Shown here: positions 54,055 to 63,331 of the stretch, piece after piece | How the letters are laid out: the number at the start of each line of letters is the position of its first letter | How positions within the stretch are numbered: the first letter of the stretch is position 1 | Assembly: GCA_017436185.1 (NCBI GenBank) | Contig: JAFSDP010000020.1 | Span: 1 to 64,000, forward strand | DNA from: Alistipes sp. | Lineage (GTDB): Bacteria; Bacteroidota; Bacteroidia; Bacteroidales; Rikenellaceae | Direction of reading: 5' to 3' | Length of the DNA: 64,000 bases | The notes under the pieces: model-generated | Databases searched by the model: none | Seen by the model: only the letters and a program-made list of their open reading frames with translations | Told to the model about the DNA's origin: nothing | Made by a program: the position numbers and the translations under genes

Positions 54055-54073
54055 CCTTAAAACCACGAAATAG

Positions 54074-54268
54074 ATGATTAACACACTGTTATTCGGCAAC
54101 CTCGGATGGGGTGAATTCCTCATCATTGCACTGGTTGTAGTGCTACTCTTCGGCGGCAAGAAGATACCCGAACTGATGAAGGGAATGGGCAAGGGTGTCC
54201 GCAGTTTCAAAGAGGGGATGAAGGGCATCTCGGACGAGGAGCCTACGGACCAAAAGCCCGAGCAATAG
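54074..54268 (+). CDS. tatA: Sec-independent translocase TatA
   Basis: Encodes 64 residues: a short N-terminal segment, one membrane helix (about 12-28), the FGGKKIPEL hinge, an amphipathic helix ([14 protein letters not shown]) and an acidic tail. It oligomerises to let folded twin-arginine substrates cross the inner membrane. tatC follows 10 bp downstream. No tatB is seen, as in the minimal TatAC systems. Confidence 0.95.
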   Translation: MINTLLFGNLGWGEFLIIALVVVLLFGGKKIPELMKGMGKGVRSFKEGMKGISDEEPTDQKPEQ

Positions 54269-54277
54269 CCCTCGACT

Positions 54278-55048
54278 ATGGCGACACCGCACACCGAGAC
54301 GCAAGCCACCTTTTGGGACCATTTGGAGGTGTTGCGTTGGGCGTTGTTGCGCTCATTGGGGGTGCTCATCGTAGCCGCCATCGGCCTCTTTATGGCGATG
54401 CCCACCCTCTTCGAGGAGGTCATTCTTGCCCCCTCACGGGGCGATTTTGCCCTCTACAGGCTGCTCGAATGGCTGGGTGCCACAACGGGTGAGTTCCACA
54501 TCACGTTGCAAAACATCCACGTCGCAGCCCAATTCACCACCCATATTTCCGCTTCGCTTTGGGGGGCATTGCTCATCACGCTCCCCTATCTGAGTATCGA
54601 GATTTGGCGCTTCATCCGCCCGGGGCTCTATCCCCACGAACGACGTGGCGTCGGTATGGCACTCGCCATCGGAGCGTTGCTCTTTTTGGCGGGGTGTGTG
54701 GTGGGTTACTTTTTGGTCTTTCCGCTCACGTTTCGCTTTCTGGCCACCTACCAACTCAGCGGCGAGATTATGAACCAAATCACCCTCAACTCCTATATGA
54801 ATAACTTTATGGGGGTCGTTTTGGTGATGGGCGTAGCCTTCGAGCTGCCCATTCTGACGTGGCTCCTTTCCCGCATCGGCATTCTGAATCGCACCACCCT
54901 CCAGGAGGGGCGTCGCTATGCCGTCGTGGTGCTGCTCGTGTTGTCGGCCCTCATCACTCCGTCGGGCGATCCCTTTACGCTCGGAGTGGTCTTCCTGCCG
55001 CTGTATCTACTGTACGAAGTGGGGATTTTGTGCGCTCGTCGGGCATAA
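54278..55048 (+). CDS. tatC: Sec-independent translocase TatC
   Basis: Encodes 256 residues with six membrane helices. It is the receptor for twin-arginine signal peptides. The N-terminal TFWDHLEVLRWALLRS motif and the conserved Glu/Pro residues of the first periplasmic loop region (SLWGALLITLPYLSIEIWRFIRPGLYPHER) are typical. It is translated directly after tatA. Confidence 0.94.
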   Translation: MATPHTETQATFWDHLEVLRWALLRSLGVLIVAAIGLFMAMPTLFEEVILAPSRGDFALYRLLEWLGATTGEFHITLQNIHVAAQFTTHISASLWGALLITLPYLSIEIWRFIRPGLYPHERRGVGMALAIGALLFLAGCVVGYFLVFPLTFRFLATYQLSGEIMNQITLNSYMNNFMGVVLVMGVAFELPILTWLLSRIGILNRTTLQEGRRYAVVVLLVLSALITPSGDPFTLGVVFLPLYLLYEVGILCARRA

Positions 55049-55094
55049 AGTGAAAAAAATAGCCAAAAAAAGGTTGCAATCTCGCACTTTTTCT

Positions 55095-55102
55095 TAACTT
55101 TG
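55095..55102 (+). promoter_or_regulatory. -7 box of korAB
   Basis: TAACTTTG with a TTGC about 19 bp upstream. The predicted leader to the ATG at 55151 is about 42 nt, which excludes the upstream in-frame start. Confidence 0.6.
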
Positions 55103-55150
55103 TCTATTCACTTTGTCATCTTACAAACACTCAAACCTTATAAACGCACC

Positions 55151-56998
55151 ATGGAACAACACAACGTGCAGGAGTTACAAGACGTGGTGATTCGCTTTTC
55201 GGGCGATTCGGGCGACGGTATGCAGCTCACCGGCACACTCTTTTCCGACACGGCCGCACTGGAGGGTAACAGTATCTCGACCTTCCCCGATTATCCGGCC
55301 GAAATTCGCGCCCCGCAGGGTACTGTTGCGGGTGTATCGGGCTTCCAGGTCCACTTTGGCAGCGAGCACGAGCTCAACCCGGGCGACTTCTGCGACGTGC
55401 TGATTGCAATGAATCCCGCCGCCCTGAAGGCCAACCGCCGTTGGCTCAAAGAGGGGGCTACGGTCATCCTCGATGGCGACTCGATTACCGAAGAGAACCT
55501 CAAGAAGGCTGGCTTCCAGACCCTCGACCCCATTGCCGAGTTGGACATTTCGGAGTACCACGTCGTGGTGCCCGACATCACCTCGCTCACTCGTGAGGCG
55601 TTGAAGGATACGGGGTTGGACAACCGTGCCATCGTCAAGTGTAAGAATATGTTTGCGTTGGGTATCTGCTTCTGGCTCTTCGACCGTCCCGAGTCGCACG
55701 CCTTTGCCTACCTCGACGCCAAGTTCGGCAAGAAGGCCCCCATCATTGCCGAGGCCAATAAGTTGGCCATCAAGGCGGGCTACAACTTTGCCGCCAATAC
55801 CCACCAATTTGCCAACAACTACCACGTGGCTGCCGCTCCGCAGGAGAAGGGCACCTACCGCACCATCTCGGGCAACGTGGCTACGGCGTGGGGCCTGATG
55901 GCTGCCGCCGAGAAGGCAGGCCTTCCGCTCTTCTGCGGCTCCTACCCCATCACCCCTGCCACGGTGATTTTGGAGGAGTTGGCCAAACGCAAAGACCTCG
56001 GTGTAAAGACCGTACAGGCCGAAGACGAGATTGCAGGCATCTGCACCGCCATCGGTGCCGCCTATGCGGGTAACTTCGCCGTCACCTCCACCTCGGGTCC
56101 GGGTCTTTCGCTTAAGAGCGAGGCGCTGGGTCTGGCCGTGATGATCGAGCTGCCGCTGGTGGTGGTCGATGTGCAGCGTGGCGGCCCCTCGACGGGCCTG
56201 CCGACCAAGACCGAGCAGAGCGACCTGCAACAGGCTCTCTATGGCCGCAATGGCGAGTGTCCGCTCATCGTTGTGGCTGCCTCGTCGCCCAGCGACTGCT
56301 TCCACTACGCCTTCGAGGCGGGTCGCCTGGCAATGGAACATATGACCCCCGTCGTGCTCCTGACCGATGGTTTCATTGCCAATGGCTCGGAGCCGTGGCG
56401 CATTCCCTCGATGAAGGACTACCCCGCAATCACCCCTCCCATTGTCGAGGAGGCTCCCGAGGGTGGTTTTATGCCCTATGTGCGTAACGAGAAGTTGGCG
56501 CGCGGCTGGGCCTTCCCCGGCAAGACGGGTTTGGAGCACCGTGTAGGCGGTCTGGAGAAGGATGCCGTCAAAGGCTCCATCTCGCACGACCCCGCCAACC
56601 ACCAGAAGATGACCCACCTGCGAGCCGAGAAGGTAAGAATGGTGGCCGACTACATCCCCTCGCAGGAGGTCTATGGCGACAAGGAGGGCGAGCTGTTGGT
56701 TGTCGGCTGGGGTGGCACGCGTGGTCACCTGCAAAATGCGGTGGATCAGCTGCGTAAGGAGGGCAAAAAGGTGTCGCTCTGCCACTTCAACTACATCAAC
56801 CCGCTACCCAAAGGGGTCGGGGAGATCTTCCAGGGCTTCAAGAAGATTGTCGTATGCGAGTTGAACGAGGGACAGTTTGCCGCCTACCTGCGTCAGCAGT
56901 TCCAACACCACTCCTTTGCACAATACAATAAGTGTGAGGGGCAGCCCTTCACGATTGTTGAGCTGAAAGAGAAATTCTTAACCTTATTGAGCGAGTAA
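55151..56998 (+). CDS. korA: 2-oxoglutarate:ferredoxin oxidoreductase, fused gamma-alpha subunit
   Basis: Encodes 615 residues. The first roughly 190 residues are the gamma domain (FSGDSGDGMQLTGTLF), followed by the alpha domain (GSYPITPAT, AEDEIAGICTAIGAAYAG, STSGPGLSLKSEALG). With KorB it makes succinyl-CoA from 2-oxoglutarate and reduces ferredoxin; a role for a related 2-oxoacid is possible. korB starts 4 nt after the stop. The gene has its own TAACTTTG promoter. Confidence 0.95.
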   Translation: MEQHNVQELQDVVIRFSGDSGDGMQLTGTLFSDTAALEGNSISTFPDYPAEIRAPQGTVAGVSGFQVHFGSEHELNPGDFCDVLIAMNPAALKANRRWLKEGATVILDGDSITEENLKKAGFQTLDPIAELDISEYHVVVPDITSLTREALKDTGLDNRAIVKCKNMFALGICFWLFDRPESHAFAYLDAKFGKKAPIIAEANKLAIKAGYNFAANTHQFANNYHVAAAPQEKGTYRTISGNVATAWGLMAAAEKAGLPLFCGSYPITPATVILEELAKRKDLGVKTVQAEDEIAGICTAIGAAYAGNFAVTSTSGPGLSLKSEALGLAVMIELPLVVVDVQRGGPSTGLPTKTEQSDLQQALYGRNGECPLIVVAASSPSDCFHYAFEAGRLAMEHMTPVVLLTDGFIANGSEPWRIPSMKDYPAITPPIVEEAPEGGFMPYVRNEKLARGWAFPGKTGLEHRVGGLEKDAVKGSISHDPANHQKMTHLRAEKVRMVADYIPSQEVYGDKEGELLVVGWGGTRGHLQNAVDQLRKEGKKVSLCHFNYINPLPKGVGEIFQGFKKIVVCELNEGQFAAYLRQQFQHHSFAQYNKCEGQPFTIVELKEKFLTLLSE

Positions 56999-57002
56999 GA
57001 CT

Positions 57003-58034
57003 ATGGCAGACTACAAATATACCCCCGCAGATTTTAAGTCGGACCAGGAGGTGCGCTGGTGCCCCGGATGTGGCGACCACGGCATCCTGAATGCGGTGCA
57101 GCGTGCCCTGCCCGAGATTGCCGACGCACTCGATACGCCCCACAACCGTTTCACGTTTGTATCGGGCATCGGCTGCTCGTCACGCTTCATCTATTATATG
57201 AAGACCTTTGGTTTCCACTCCGTGCACGGACGTGCTGCCGCCATCGCCACGGGCGTCAAGACGGCCAATCCCGACCTCTCGGTCTGGGTGGCTACGGGCG
57301 ACGGCGACTCGCTGGCCATCGGTGGCAACCACTTCATCCACGCCATTCGTCGCAATGTCGATCTGAATCTCATCCTCTTCAATAACGAGATCTACGGCCT
57401 CACGAAGGGCCAATACTCGCCCACCTCGAAGTTGGGCAAGATTACCAAGACCTCGCCCTACGGCACGGTCGAGAAGCCCTTTAACCCGGGCGAGCTGGTC
57501 ATCGGTGCCAAGGGTACCTTCTTTGCCCGCTCGGTGGATGTCGAGGTGATGCTCACGAAGGAGTGTCTCATCGCTGCCGCCAAACATCCGGGTATGGCCG
57601 TCACGGAGGTGTTGCAAAACTGCGTCATCTTCAACGACAAGACCCACGCCCTCTTTGCAGGTGACAAGGCCACCCGTGCCGAGCACACCATTACGCTGCG
57701 TCACGGCGAGAAGATGATCTTCGGCGCCCAGCGCAACAAGGGTCTGGTGTTCGAGAATATGAAACTTAAGGTGGTCACCTTGGGCGAGGAGGGCTACAGC
57801 GAGGCCGATGTGCTGACGCACGATGCCCACGAGACGGATACCACGCTGCACAATATGTTGGCGGCAATGAAGTATCCCGACTTCCCCGTAGCCCTGGGTG
57901 TGATTCGTGATGTGAACGATGCAGTGGTCTATGACCAGGGCGTTGCCCGCCAGGTCGAGGAGGTGAAGGCTTCGTCGAAGATTCGCTATATGGACGACCT
58001 GCTCCACTCGGGCAACACCTGGGAGGTGGAGTAA
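57003..58034 (+). CDS. korB: 2-oxoglutarate:ferredoxin oxidoreductase, beta subunit
   Basis: Encodes 343 residues. It binds thiamine diphosphate and Mg2+ (ATGDGDSLAIGGNHF). The Cys pair in WCPGCGDHG and later Cys in GIGCSSRF fit the family, in which an iron-sulfur cluster may be bound. It is co-transcribed with korA (4-nt gap) and followed by a TTCG-loop terminator at 58053-58084. Confidence 0.95.
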   Translation: MADYKYTPADFKSDQEVRWCPGCGDHGILNAVQRALPEIADALDTPHNRFTFVSGIGCSSRFIYYMKTFGFHSVHGRAAAIATGVKTANPDLSVWVATGDGDSLAIGGNHFIHAIRRNVDLNLILFNNEIYGLTKGQYSPTSKLGKITKTSPYGTVEKPFNPGELVIGAKGTFFARSVDVEVMLTKECLIAAAKHPGMAVTEVLQNCVIFNDKTHALFAGDKATRAEHTITLRHGEKMIFGAQRNKGLVFENMKLKVVTLGEEGYSEADVLTHDAHETDTTLHNMLAAMKYPDFPVALGVIRDVNDAVVYDQGVARQVEEVKASSKIRYMDDLLHSGNTWEVE

Positions 58035-58052
58035 AGCTTGCGCTTAATTCAA

Positions 58053-58084
58053 AATAGGGGTTGTGGTTCGCCACGACCCCTATT
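58053..58084 (+). terminator. Terminator after korB
   Basis: AATAGGGGTTGTGG-TTCG-CCACGACCCCTATT, 14-bp stem with one G-U pair. The T-tail is weak (GCTTTA). Confidence 0.7.
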
Positions 58085-58099
58085 GCTTTATGGGAGGAG

Positions 58100-58320
58100 A
58101 GGGTAAAGACCTATGAGACCTATAGGACTTATAATGACCTATAGTGACCCATAGCGACCCTATATAAAAAAACAAAAAGCGACCACCGAAGTAGTCGCCT
58201 TGTGGAGAATATCGGGGTCGAACCGATGGGCGCTGCCCATAGCACGATATAGACAATCCCTCCAAACCTCCCTTTGAAAAGGGAGGCTTCATCGGTCATC
58301 GGTTCGGCCATACCCCTGAC
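58100..58320. repeat. Repeat-rich gap with duplicated tRNA-Ala 3' end
   Basis: Tandem GACCTATAG-type units (58103-58164) are followed by a 60-bp stretch (58169-58228) identical to 58321-58380, which includes the tRNA-Ala terminator and the 3' part of the tRNA through the T arm. The 92 bp between the copies contain a hairpin (CCTCCCTTT / AAAGGGAGG) and no gene. Confidence 0.8.
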
Positions 58321-58325
58321 AAAAC

Positions 58326-58350
58326 AAAAAGCGACCACCGAAGTAGTCGC
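58326..58350 (-). terminator. Terminator of tRNA-Ala
   Basis: On the minus strand GCGACTAC-TTCG-GTGGTCGC followed by TTTTT, directly downstream of the tRNA. An identical copy lies at 58174-58198. Confidence 0.85.
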
Positions 58351-58354
58351 CTTG

Positions 58355-58428
<74 letters not shown>

Positions 58429-58575
58429 ATTGCGAGTGCAAATATACGGCAAAAAATGTTACCTGCAAATTTTTCGGCAAAAAAAATTGACAACACCCCG
58501 CATTTCGCTTTCTGCAACCCGATTATTTTGAATTTAATTTATTACATTTGTAAAATAGAACCAAAATCACCCACT

Positions 58576-59709
58576 ATGGAACAACTCAAATACAAAGTTC
58601 TCGAAGCCTTTGAGGCTCAATTTGGCGCAGGGGCCATCCTCTTTGGCTCGCCCGGTCGCATCAACCTCATTGGAGAACACACCGACTACAACGGCGGTTT
58701 TGTCTTCCCCGGAGCAGTGGATAAGGGCATCGTGGCCGCCATCCGCCCCTCGGAGAACCGCACCGTAAATATCACAGCGCTCGACCTGAACGAAAGTTGC
58801 ACCTTCTCGCTCGACGACGAAAAACCCGCCCCCTCGTGGACGCACTACATCTACGGCGTATGCCAAGAGGTGATCAAACGAGGTGGCAACATCTCGGGCT
58901 TCGATGCCGTCTTTGCGGGTAACGTGCCTCTGGGTGCAGGTATGTCGTCGTCGGCTGCGCTGGAATCGACCTTCGCCTTTGCCATCAACGACCTCTACAA
59001 CTGCGGTTTCGAGAAGTTCGAGTTGGCCCGCATCGGCCAAGCCACCGAGCACAACTACTGCGGCGTAAAGTGCGGCATCATGGACCAATTTGCCTCGGTA
59101 CATGGTCGCAAAGGGTGTCTGATGCGCCTCGACTGCCGCTCGGGCGAGTTTGTCTATTATCCCTTCAAGGCCGAGGGTTACCGTCTGTTCCTGCTCGATA
59201 CGAAGGTGAAGCACGCCCTGGTAGGCTCGCCCTACAACGACCGTCGTGCCTCGTGTGAGCGTGTGGCTCAGGCCTTGGGTCGTGAGTTGTTGCGTGGTGC
59301 CGATATGGCCGATTTGGAGGCCATCCGCCCCACCCTTTCGGATGAGGATTACCGCCGTGCCCGCTACATCATTGGCGAGGAGCGACGTGTAATGCAGGTG
59401 TGCGACGCCCTGGAGCGTGGCGACATGGAGGAGGTTGGTCGCCGTATGTTCGAGACCCACCACGGTCTGTCGAAGGACTTTGAGGTGTCGTGCGTCGAGT
59501 TGGACTACCTGGCCGACGTAGCCGAAGAGTATGGCGTAACGGGTGCCCGAATGATGGGTGGCGGCTTTGGCGGCTGCACCATCAACCTGATTCGCGAGGA
59601 GCTCTTCGAGGGCTTTGTCGAGGAGGTAAGTCGCCGCTTCGAGCAGCAGTTTGGCCACGCACCCGCCCACTACGAGATTGTCATCTCGGATGGCGCACGC
59701 CGTATGTAA
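58576..59709 (+). CDS. galK: Galactokinase
   Basis: Encodes 377 residues from ATG 58576 ([12 protein letters not shown]). It phosphorylates galactose at C1 in the Leloir pathway. GHMP-kinase motifs are clear: [28 protein letters not shown] and [20 protein letters not shown] box (58543-58550) lies 25 bp upstream. The arabinofuranosidase gene follows after 29 bp. No galT or galE is in the window. Confidence 0.96.
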   Translation: MEQLKYKVLEAFEAQFGAGAILFGSPGRINLIGEHTDYNGGFVFPGAVDKGIVAAIRPSENRTVNITALDLNESCTFSLDDEKPAPSWTHYIYGVCQEVIKRGGNISGFDAVFAGNVPLGAGMSSSAALESTFAFAINDLYNCGFEKFELARIGQATEHNYCGVKCGIMDQFASVHGRKGCLMRLDCRSGEFVYYPFKAEGYRLFLLDTKVKHALVGSPYNDRRASCERVAQALGRELLRGADMADLEAIRPTLSDEDYRRARYIIGEERRVMQVCDALERGDMEEVGRRMFETHHGLSKDFEVSCVELDYLADVAEEYGVTGARMMGGGFGGCTINLIREELFEGFVEEVSRRFEQQFGHAPAHYEIVISDGARRM

Positions 59710-59738
59710 AACCCCGAAAACCTAAAACTTCAACCCCT

Positions 59739-61274
59739 ATGAAACGACTTTTCACTGCGCTGTTGGCACTCACGCTGGCTACGCTGGCCACGGCCCAACC
59801 CACCACCGTACGCATCGCCGACGGGGGGACAAACCACCCCACCATCGCCCCCGAAATCTACGGTCAGTTCTCCGAGCACCTCGGCACCTGCATCTATGGC
59901 GGTCTGTGGGTCGGTCCCGAGAGCGAGATCCCGAACGAGGAAGGCTATCGCCTCGATGTATTGGAGGCCTTGAAAGCCCTTCAAGTACCCGTAATGCGTT
60001 GGCCCGGAGGCTGTTTTGCCGACGAGTACCATTGGCGTGACGGCATCGGTCCCCGTGAGTTGCGTCCCCGTATGGTCAATTCGAATTGGGGCGGCACGGT
60101 GGAGGACAACTCCTTCGGTACGCACGAGTTCCTGAATCTGTGCGAGAAGCTCGGCTGCGAGCCCTACATCAGCGGCAACGTTGGCTCGGGCACGGTCAAG
60201 GAGCTGGCTAAGTGGGTCGAGTATATGACCGCCGAAGAGGGTCCAATGGCCAAGTTGCGCAAGGAGAATGGCCGTGAGAAGCCCTGGAAAGTGAAGTACC
60301 TCGGTGTGGGCAACGAGAGTTGGGGTTGCGGTGGCGATATGCGCCCCGAGTTCTACTCGGACCTCTACCGTCGCTATGCGGTCTATTGCCGCAACTTCGA
60401 TGGCAACCGCCTCTACAAAATCGCCAGCGGCGCGTCGGATTACGATTTTAATTGGACGGAGGTCTTGATGGATCGCATCGGCAACAGAATGAACGGCTTG
60501 TCGCTGCACTACTACACCGTCAAGGGTTGGCAAGGCAGCAAAGGCTCGGCTACGCAATTCTCGACCGAAGATTACTACCAGACCATCGCCAAGGCGCTGG
60601 AGATTGAGCCGGTGATTCGTCGCCACATTGCCTTGATGGATGCAGTCGATCCTGAGAAGCGCATTGGCCTTCTGGTCGATGAGTGGGGCACGTGGTTCGA
60701 TGTGGAGCCGGGGACAAATCCGGGTCACCTCTACCAGCAGAACACGATGCGTGATGCTATGGTGGCAGCCTTGACGTTTAACATCTTCCACCGCTATGCC
60801 GACCGTATCACGATGGCCAACATCGCTCAGGTGGCCAACGTACTGCAGTCGATGGTGCTCACCCGTGGTCAGGATATGGTGCTGACGCCCACCTACCACA
60901 CCTTCTACCTCTATCGTGCCCACCAGGGTGCCGAGTTCCTACCGACCGACTATACAGTCTCGGAGCGTCAGGTAACCCCCAAGCGTTCGGTGCCTGCGTT
61001 GAGCGTTACGGCTTCGCGCAAGGAGGGCAAGGTGACCGTCTCGATGGTCAATCCCGAGTTGGAGAAGGAGCAGGAGGTGGTGCTTCGCTTCGAGGAGCTG
61101 TCGCCCAAACAAGTGTCGGGTATGCTGCTGAAGGGTGCCACGATTGACACCTACAACGATTTCGATGCCCCCGACCGTGTGCAAACCGCCCCCTTCACGA
61201 AGGCCCGCATCACCAAGCAGGGCATCGAGTTAAAGGTTCCCGCCCAATCGATTCTGACGCTCACCATCGAGTAA
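59739..61274 (+). CDS. GH51 alpha-L-arabinofuranosidase, exported
   Basis: Encodes 511 residues. A signal peptide ([20 protein letters not shown]) is followed by a GH51 (beta/alpha)8 catalytic domain and a C-terminal beta-domain. The acid/base Glu lies in [12 protein letters not shown] and the nucleophile Glu in LVDEWGTWF. It removes terminal arabinofuranose from arabinans or arabinogalactans, and galK next to it would handle galactose from the same polymers. The gene overlaps no other and ends at a bidirectional terminator. Confidence 0.95.
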   Translation: MKRLFTALLALTLATLATAQPTTVRIADGGTNHPTIAPEIYGQFSEHLGTCIYGGLWVGPESEIPNEEGYRLDVLEALKALQVPVMRWPGGCFADEYHWRDGIGPRELRPRMVNSNWGGTVEDNSFGTHEFLNLCEKLGCEPYISGNVGSGTVKELAKWVEYMTAEEGPMAKLRKENGREKPWKVKYLGVGNESWGCGGDMRPEFYSDLYRRYAVYCRNFDGNRLYKIASGASDYDFNWTEVLMDRIGNRMNGLSLHYYTVKGWQGSKGSATQFSTEDYYQTIAKALEIEPVIRRHIALMDAVDPEKRIGLLVDEWGTWFDVEPGTNPGHLYQQNTMRDAMVAALTFNIFHRYADRITMANIAQVANVLQSMVLTRGQDMVLTPTYHTFYLYRAHQGAEFLPTDYTVSERQVTPKRSVPALSVTASRKEGKVTVSMVNPELEKEQEVVLRFEELSPKQVSGMLLKGATIDTYNDFDAPDRVQTAPFTKARITKQGIELKVPAQSILTLTIE

Positions 61275-61292
61275 GCCGTTCGATTACGACAC

Positions 61293-61328
61293 AAAAAAGG
61301 TGCTTTCCGCTAATTGGAAGCACCTTTT
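61293..61328. terminator. Bidirectional terminator between the GH51 gene and the flippase gene
   Basis: AAAAAAGGTGCTT and AAGCACCTTTTTT pair across about 12 nt. The hairpin includes the stop codon of the minus-strand flippase gene. Confidence 0.85.
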
Positions 61329-62767
61329 TTTAGTTGTTGGCGGGCAAGGGAGCGAAGTTCTTGCCAGGCCTCCAGGCGGCAGGCAAGCGAGAGGAGCAGA
61401 TAGACCGCAGCGCCCGTGCCGATCTCAAGCAGCAGGCCCCACCACGAGGGGGTACCAAGCCAACGGCTCACTGCCTGTACCGCAAGCCACATCGCACCGC
61501 TCACCATCACAATGGGGAGCAGCGTGCGCACCACACGTCCCACCGATAGGCGGGCCAAGGGCAGGGCTGCGGCAAAATTGACCACCATATCGAAGGCCGC
61601 CGAGGCCACCAAGGCCCAAACAACCGCCTCGACACTATACGGAATCGAGAGGACAAGCAGCACGGTCATCGCCACCTTCTTCAGCACCTCCAAACGTACA
61701 ATCACACCACCCTGCGCCTTGACTTTCAGTACGTTGTAGGCCATCATTGCCAGCGGCGTAAACAACCCCGCCAGGCAGACCACCTCGAACAGTGGCACCG
61801 TAGGCATCCACTGTTCGCCCAGCAAAACGGCAAACATCGCTTCAGAAACGGCCGACATACCCACCATCACGGGGAAGATGAGGTAGGCCACCATCATCAC
61901 CACCTGTCTAAAACTTTCGGCGAACTTTTGCTCCTCATCGGCAATTTTGGCCAGAGCCGGAAAGGTCACCTGCTGCACACTCACCATCGCCGACTGCACG
62001 GGAAGGTCCTTGAGTTTGATGGCTTGGTCGTAGTAGGCCAGCGTAGCATCGAGATAGATGCGGCCCAACAGCAGTTGCGGTACCTTATTATATAGGGCCG
62101 TAATCAGATCGGTAGCCAGCAGGCTCATCGAGTAGGGGGCCATACGGCGCAACGACTCCAACGAGCCACTCCCCTCGCCTCGCCAACCGCCATACCACCA
62201 GACAAACAGCGAGCGCAGGGCCATCATCAGCACCTGCTGCCACACCAAGGCCCAGACACCTAACCCCATGTAGGCCATCACGATAGCCACCACGCCACTG
62301 ATAAGTTGGGCCAAAAAGGTGAGTTTCGAAATCAGCGCAAAGCGGAACGTGCGGGTCAGCAACGTGAGTTGAATCACCCCCAGCGCATTGCACGGAATCA
62401 TCAGAAAGAAGACCCACGCCACCTCACGAAGCACCGGCATCCGATAAAAGTCGGCCAACCAAGGGGTTGCCACCACCAACAGCGCATAGACCACCCACGA
62501 GGTGATGAGATTGAAGGCAAAGACCGATTTCAAATCCCGCTCGGTGGGGCTTTTCATCCGCACCAGCATCTGCGAGAAGCCGCTATCGACCACCACCAAC
62601 GCAAACGACGACAAGGCCAACAGAATGGCGATGACCTTCAGATCGTCGGGCAGCAACAGACGCAAAATCAGCACCCGCACAGCGAACTGCACGAGGGCCG
62701 TAGCCACCTTCTCGCCCAGGGTCCATTGTGCGCCGCGAGCAACCTCGTGTTTGAGCTGACTTGCCAC
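61310..62767 (-). CDS. Polysaccharide flippase, MOP superfamily (Wzx/MurJ-like)
   Basis: Encodes 485 residues with about 12-14 membrane helices. The N-terminal region (ARGAQWTLGEKVATALVQFAVR) is that of the Wzx/RfbX-type lipopolysaccharide transporters, which move undecaprenyl-linked glycans to the periplasmic side. The start is GTG 62767. There are no glycosyltransferase genes immediately around it, so it may be a stand-alone flippase or the edge of a dispersed cluster. The substrate cannot be read from sequence. aroQ lies 16 nt upstream in the same direction. Confidence 0.88.
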   Translation of the reverse strand: MASQLKHEVARGAQWTLGEKVATALVQFAVRVLILRLLLPDDLKVIAILLALSSFALVVVDSGFSQMLVRMKSPTERDLKSVFAFNLITSWVVYALLVVATPWLADFYRMPVLREVAWVFFLMIPCNALGVIQLTLLTRTFRFALISKLTFLAQLISGVVAIVMAYMGLGVWALVWQQVLMMALRSLFVWWYGGWRGEGSGSLESLRRMAPYSMSLLATDLITALYNKVPQLLLGRIYLDATLAYYDQAIKLKDLPVQSAMVSVQQVTFPALAKIADEEQKFAESFRQVVMMVAYLIFPVMVGMSAVSEAMFAVLLGEQWMPTVPLFEVVCLAGLFTPLAMMAYNVLKVKAQGGVIVRLEVLKKVAMTVLLVLSIPYSVEAVVWALVASAAFDMVVNFAAALPLARLSVGRVVRTLLPIVMVSGAMWLAVQAVSRWLGTPSWWGLLLEIGTGAAVYLLLSLACRLEAWQELRSLARQQLKKGASN

Positions 62768-62783
62768 GATAAACGATTGTTGA

Positions 62784-63212
62784 TTAAGCGTTTAACTTCA
62801 TCTTCAAGGCCTCGACACCCAGGCGGTACGAATCCAATCCGAAGCCCATAATCGAGCCGATGGCCACGGCTGCCAACAGCGACTGATGGCGGAACTCCTC
62901 ACGGGCCAAAATCGACGAGATATGGACCTCTACCACCGGAGTCGAAACGGCCGCTACGGCATCACGCAGGGCCACCGAGGTGTGGGTATAACCGCCCGCA
63001 TTGAGCACCACGCCGTCGTACACGCCCATCGAACGGTGCAGGGCATTGATCAGCTCGCCCTCGACGTTGGATTGAAAGTAGTCCATCTCGACCTCGGGAT
63101 ACGAGCTGCGCAACTCGGTCAAAAACTCCTCGAAGGTTTTGGTGCCATAGACATCCGTATCGCGTCGTCCCTGCAGGTTGAGGTTGGGACCGTTGAGAAT
63201 CAGAATTTTCAT
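62784..63212 (-). CDS. aroQ: 3-dehydroquinate dehydratase, type II
   Basis: Encodes 142 residues from ATG 63212. It dehydrates 3-dehydroquinate in the shikimate pathway. LILNGPNLNLQGRRDTDVYG holds the active-site Arg/Tyr loop, NAGGYTHTSVALRDA the substrate site, and EVHISS the catalytic His. The minus-strand box TATCTTTG (63241-63234) gives a leader of about 15 nt. It is divergent from thiL. Confidence 0.96.
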   Translation of the reverse strand: MKILILNGPNLNLQGRRDTDVYGTKTFEEFLTELRSSYPEVEMDYFQSNVEGELINALHRSMGVYDGVVLNAGGYTHTSVALRDAVAAVSTPVVEVHISSILAREEFRHQSLLAAVAIGSIMGFGLDSYRLGVEALKMKLNA

Positions 63213-63233
63213 CGCAAAAAAAGTTTGTTTCGA

Positions 63234-63325
63234 CAAAGATAAGAAAAAAATCGAGGATACACATCACATTTTTTGCCCCGACGAAGCGACACGGACAAAA
63301 AGAGACGAAAATTTTCTTACCTTTG
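63234..63325. promoter_or_regulatory. Divergent promoters of aroQ and thiL
   Basis: The minus strand reads TATCTTTG (63241-63234) toward aroQ. The plus strand reads TACCTTTG (63318-63325) toward thiL and ends 6 nt before its ATG, predicting a leaderless thiL message. Confidence 0.55.
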
Positions 63326-63331
63326 TCTTCG

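Noticed and set aside
58169..58228. A second tRNA gene
   Set aside because: Only the 3' part through the T arm is present; there is no anticodon or D arm, so it is a duplicated fragment.
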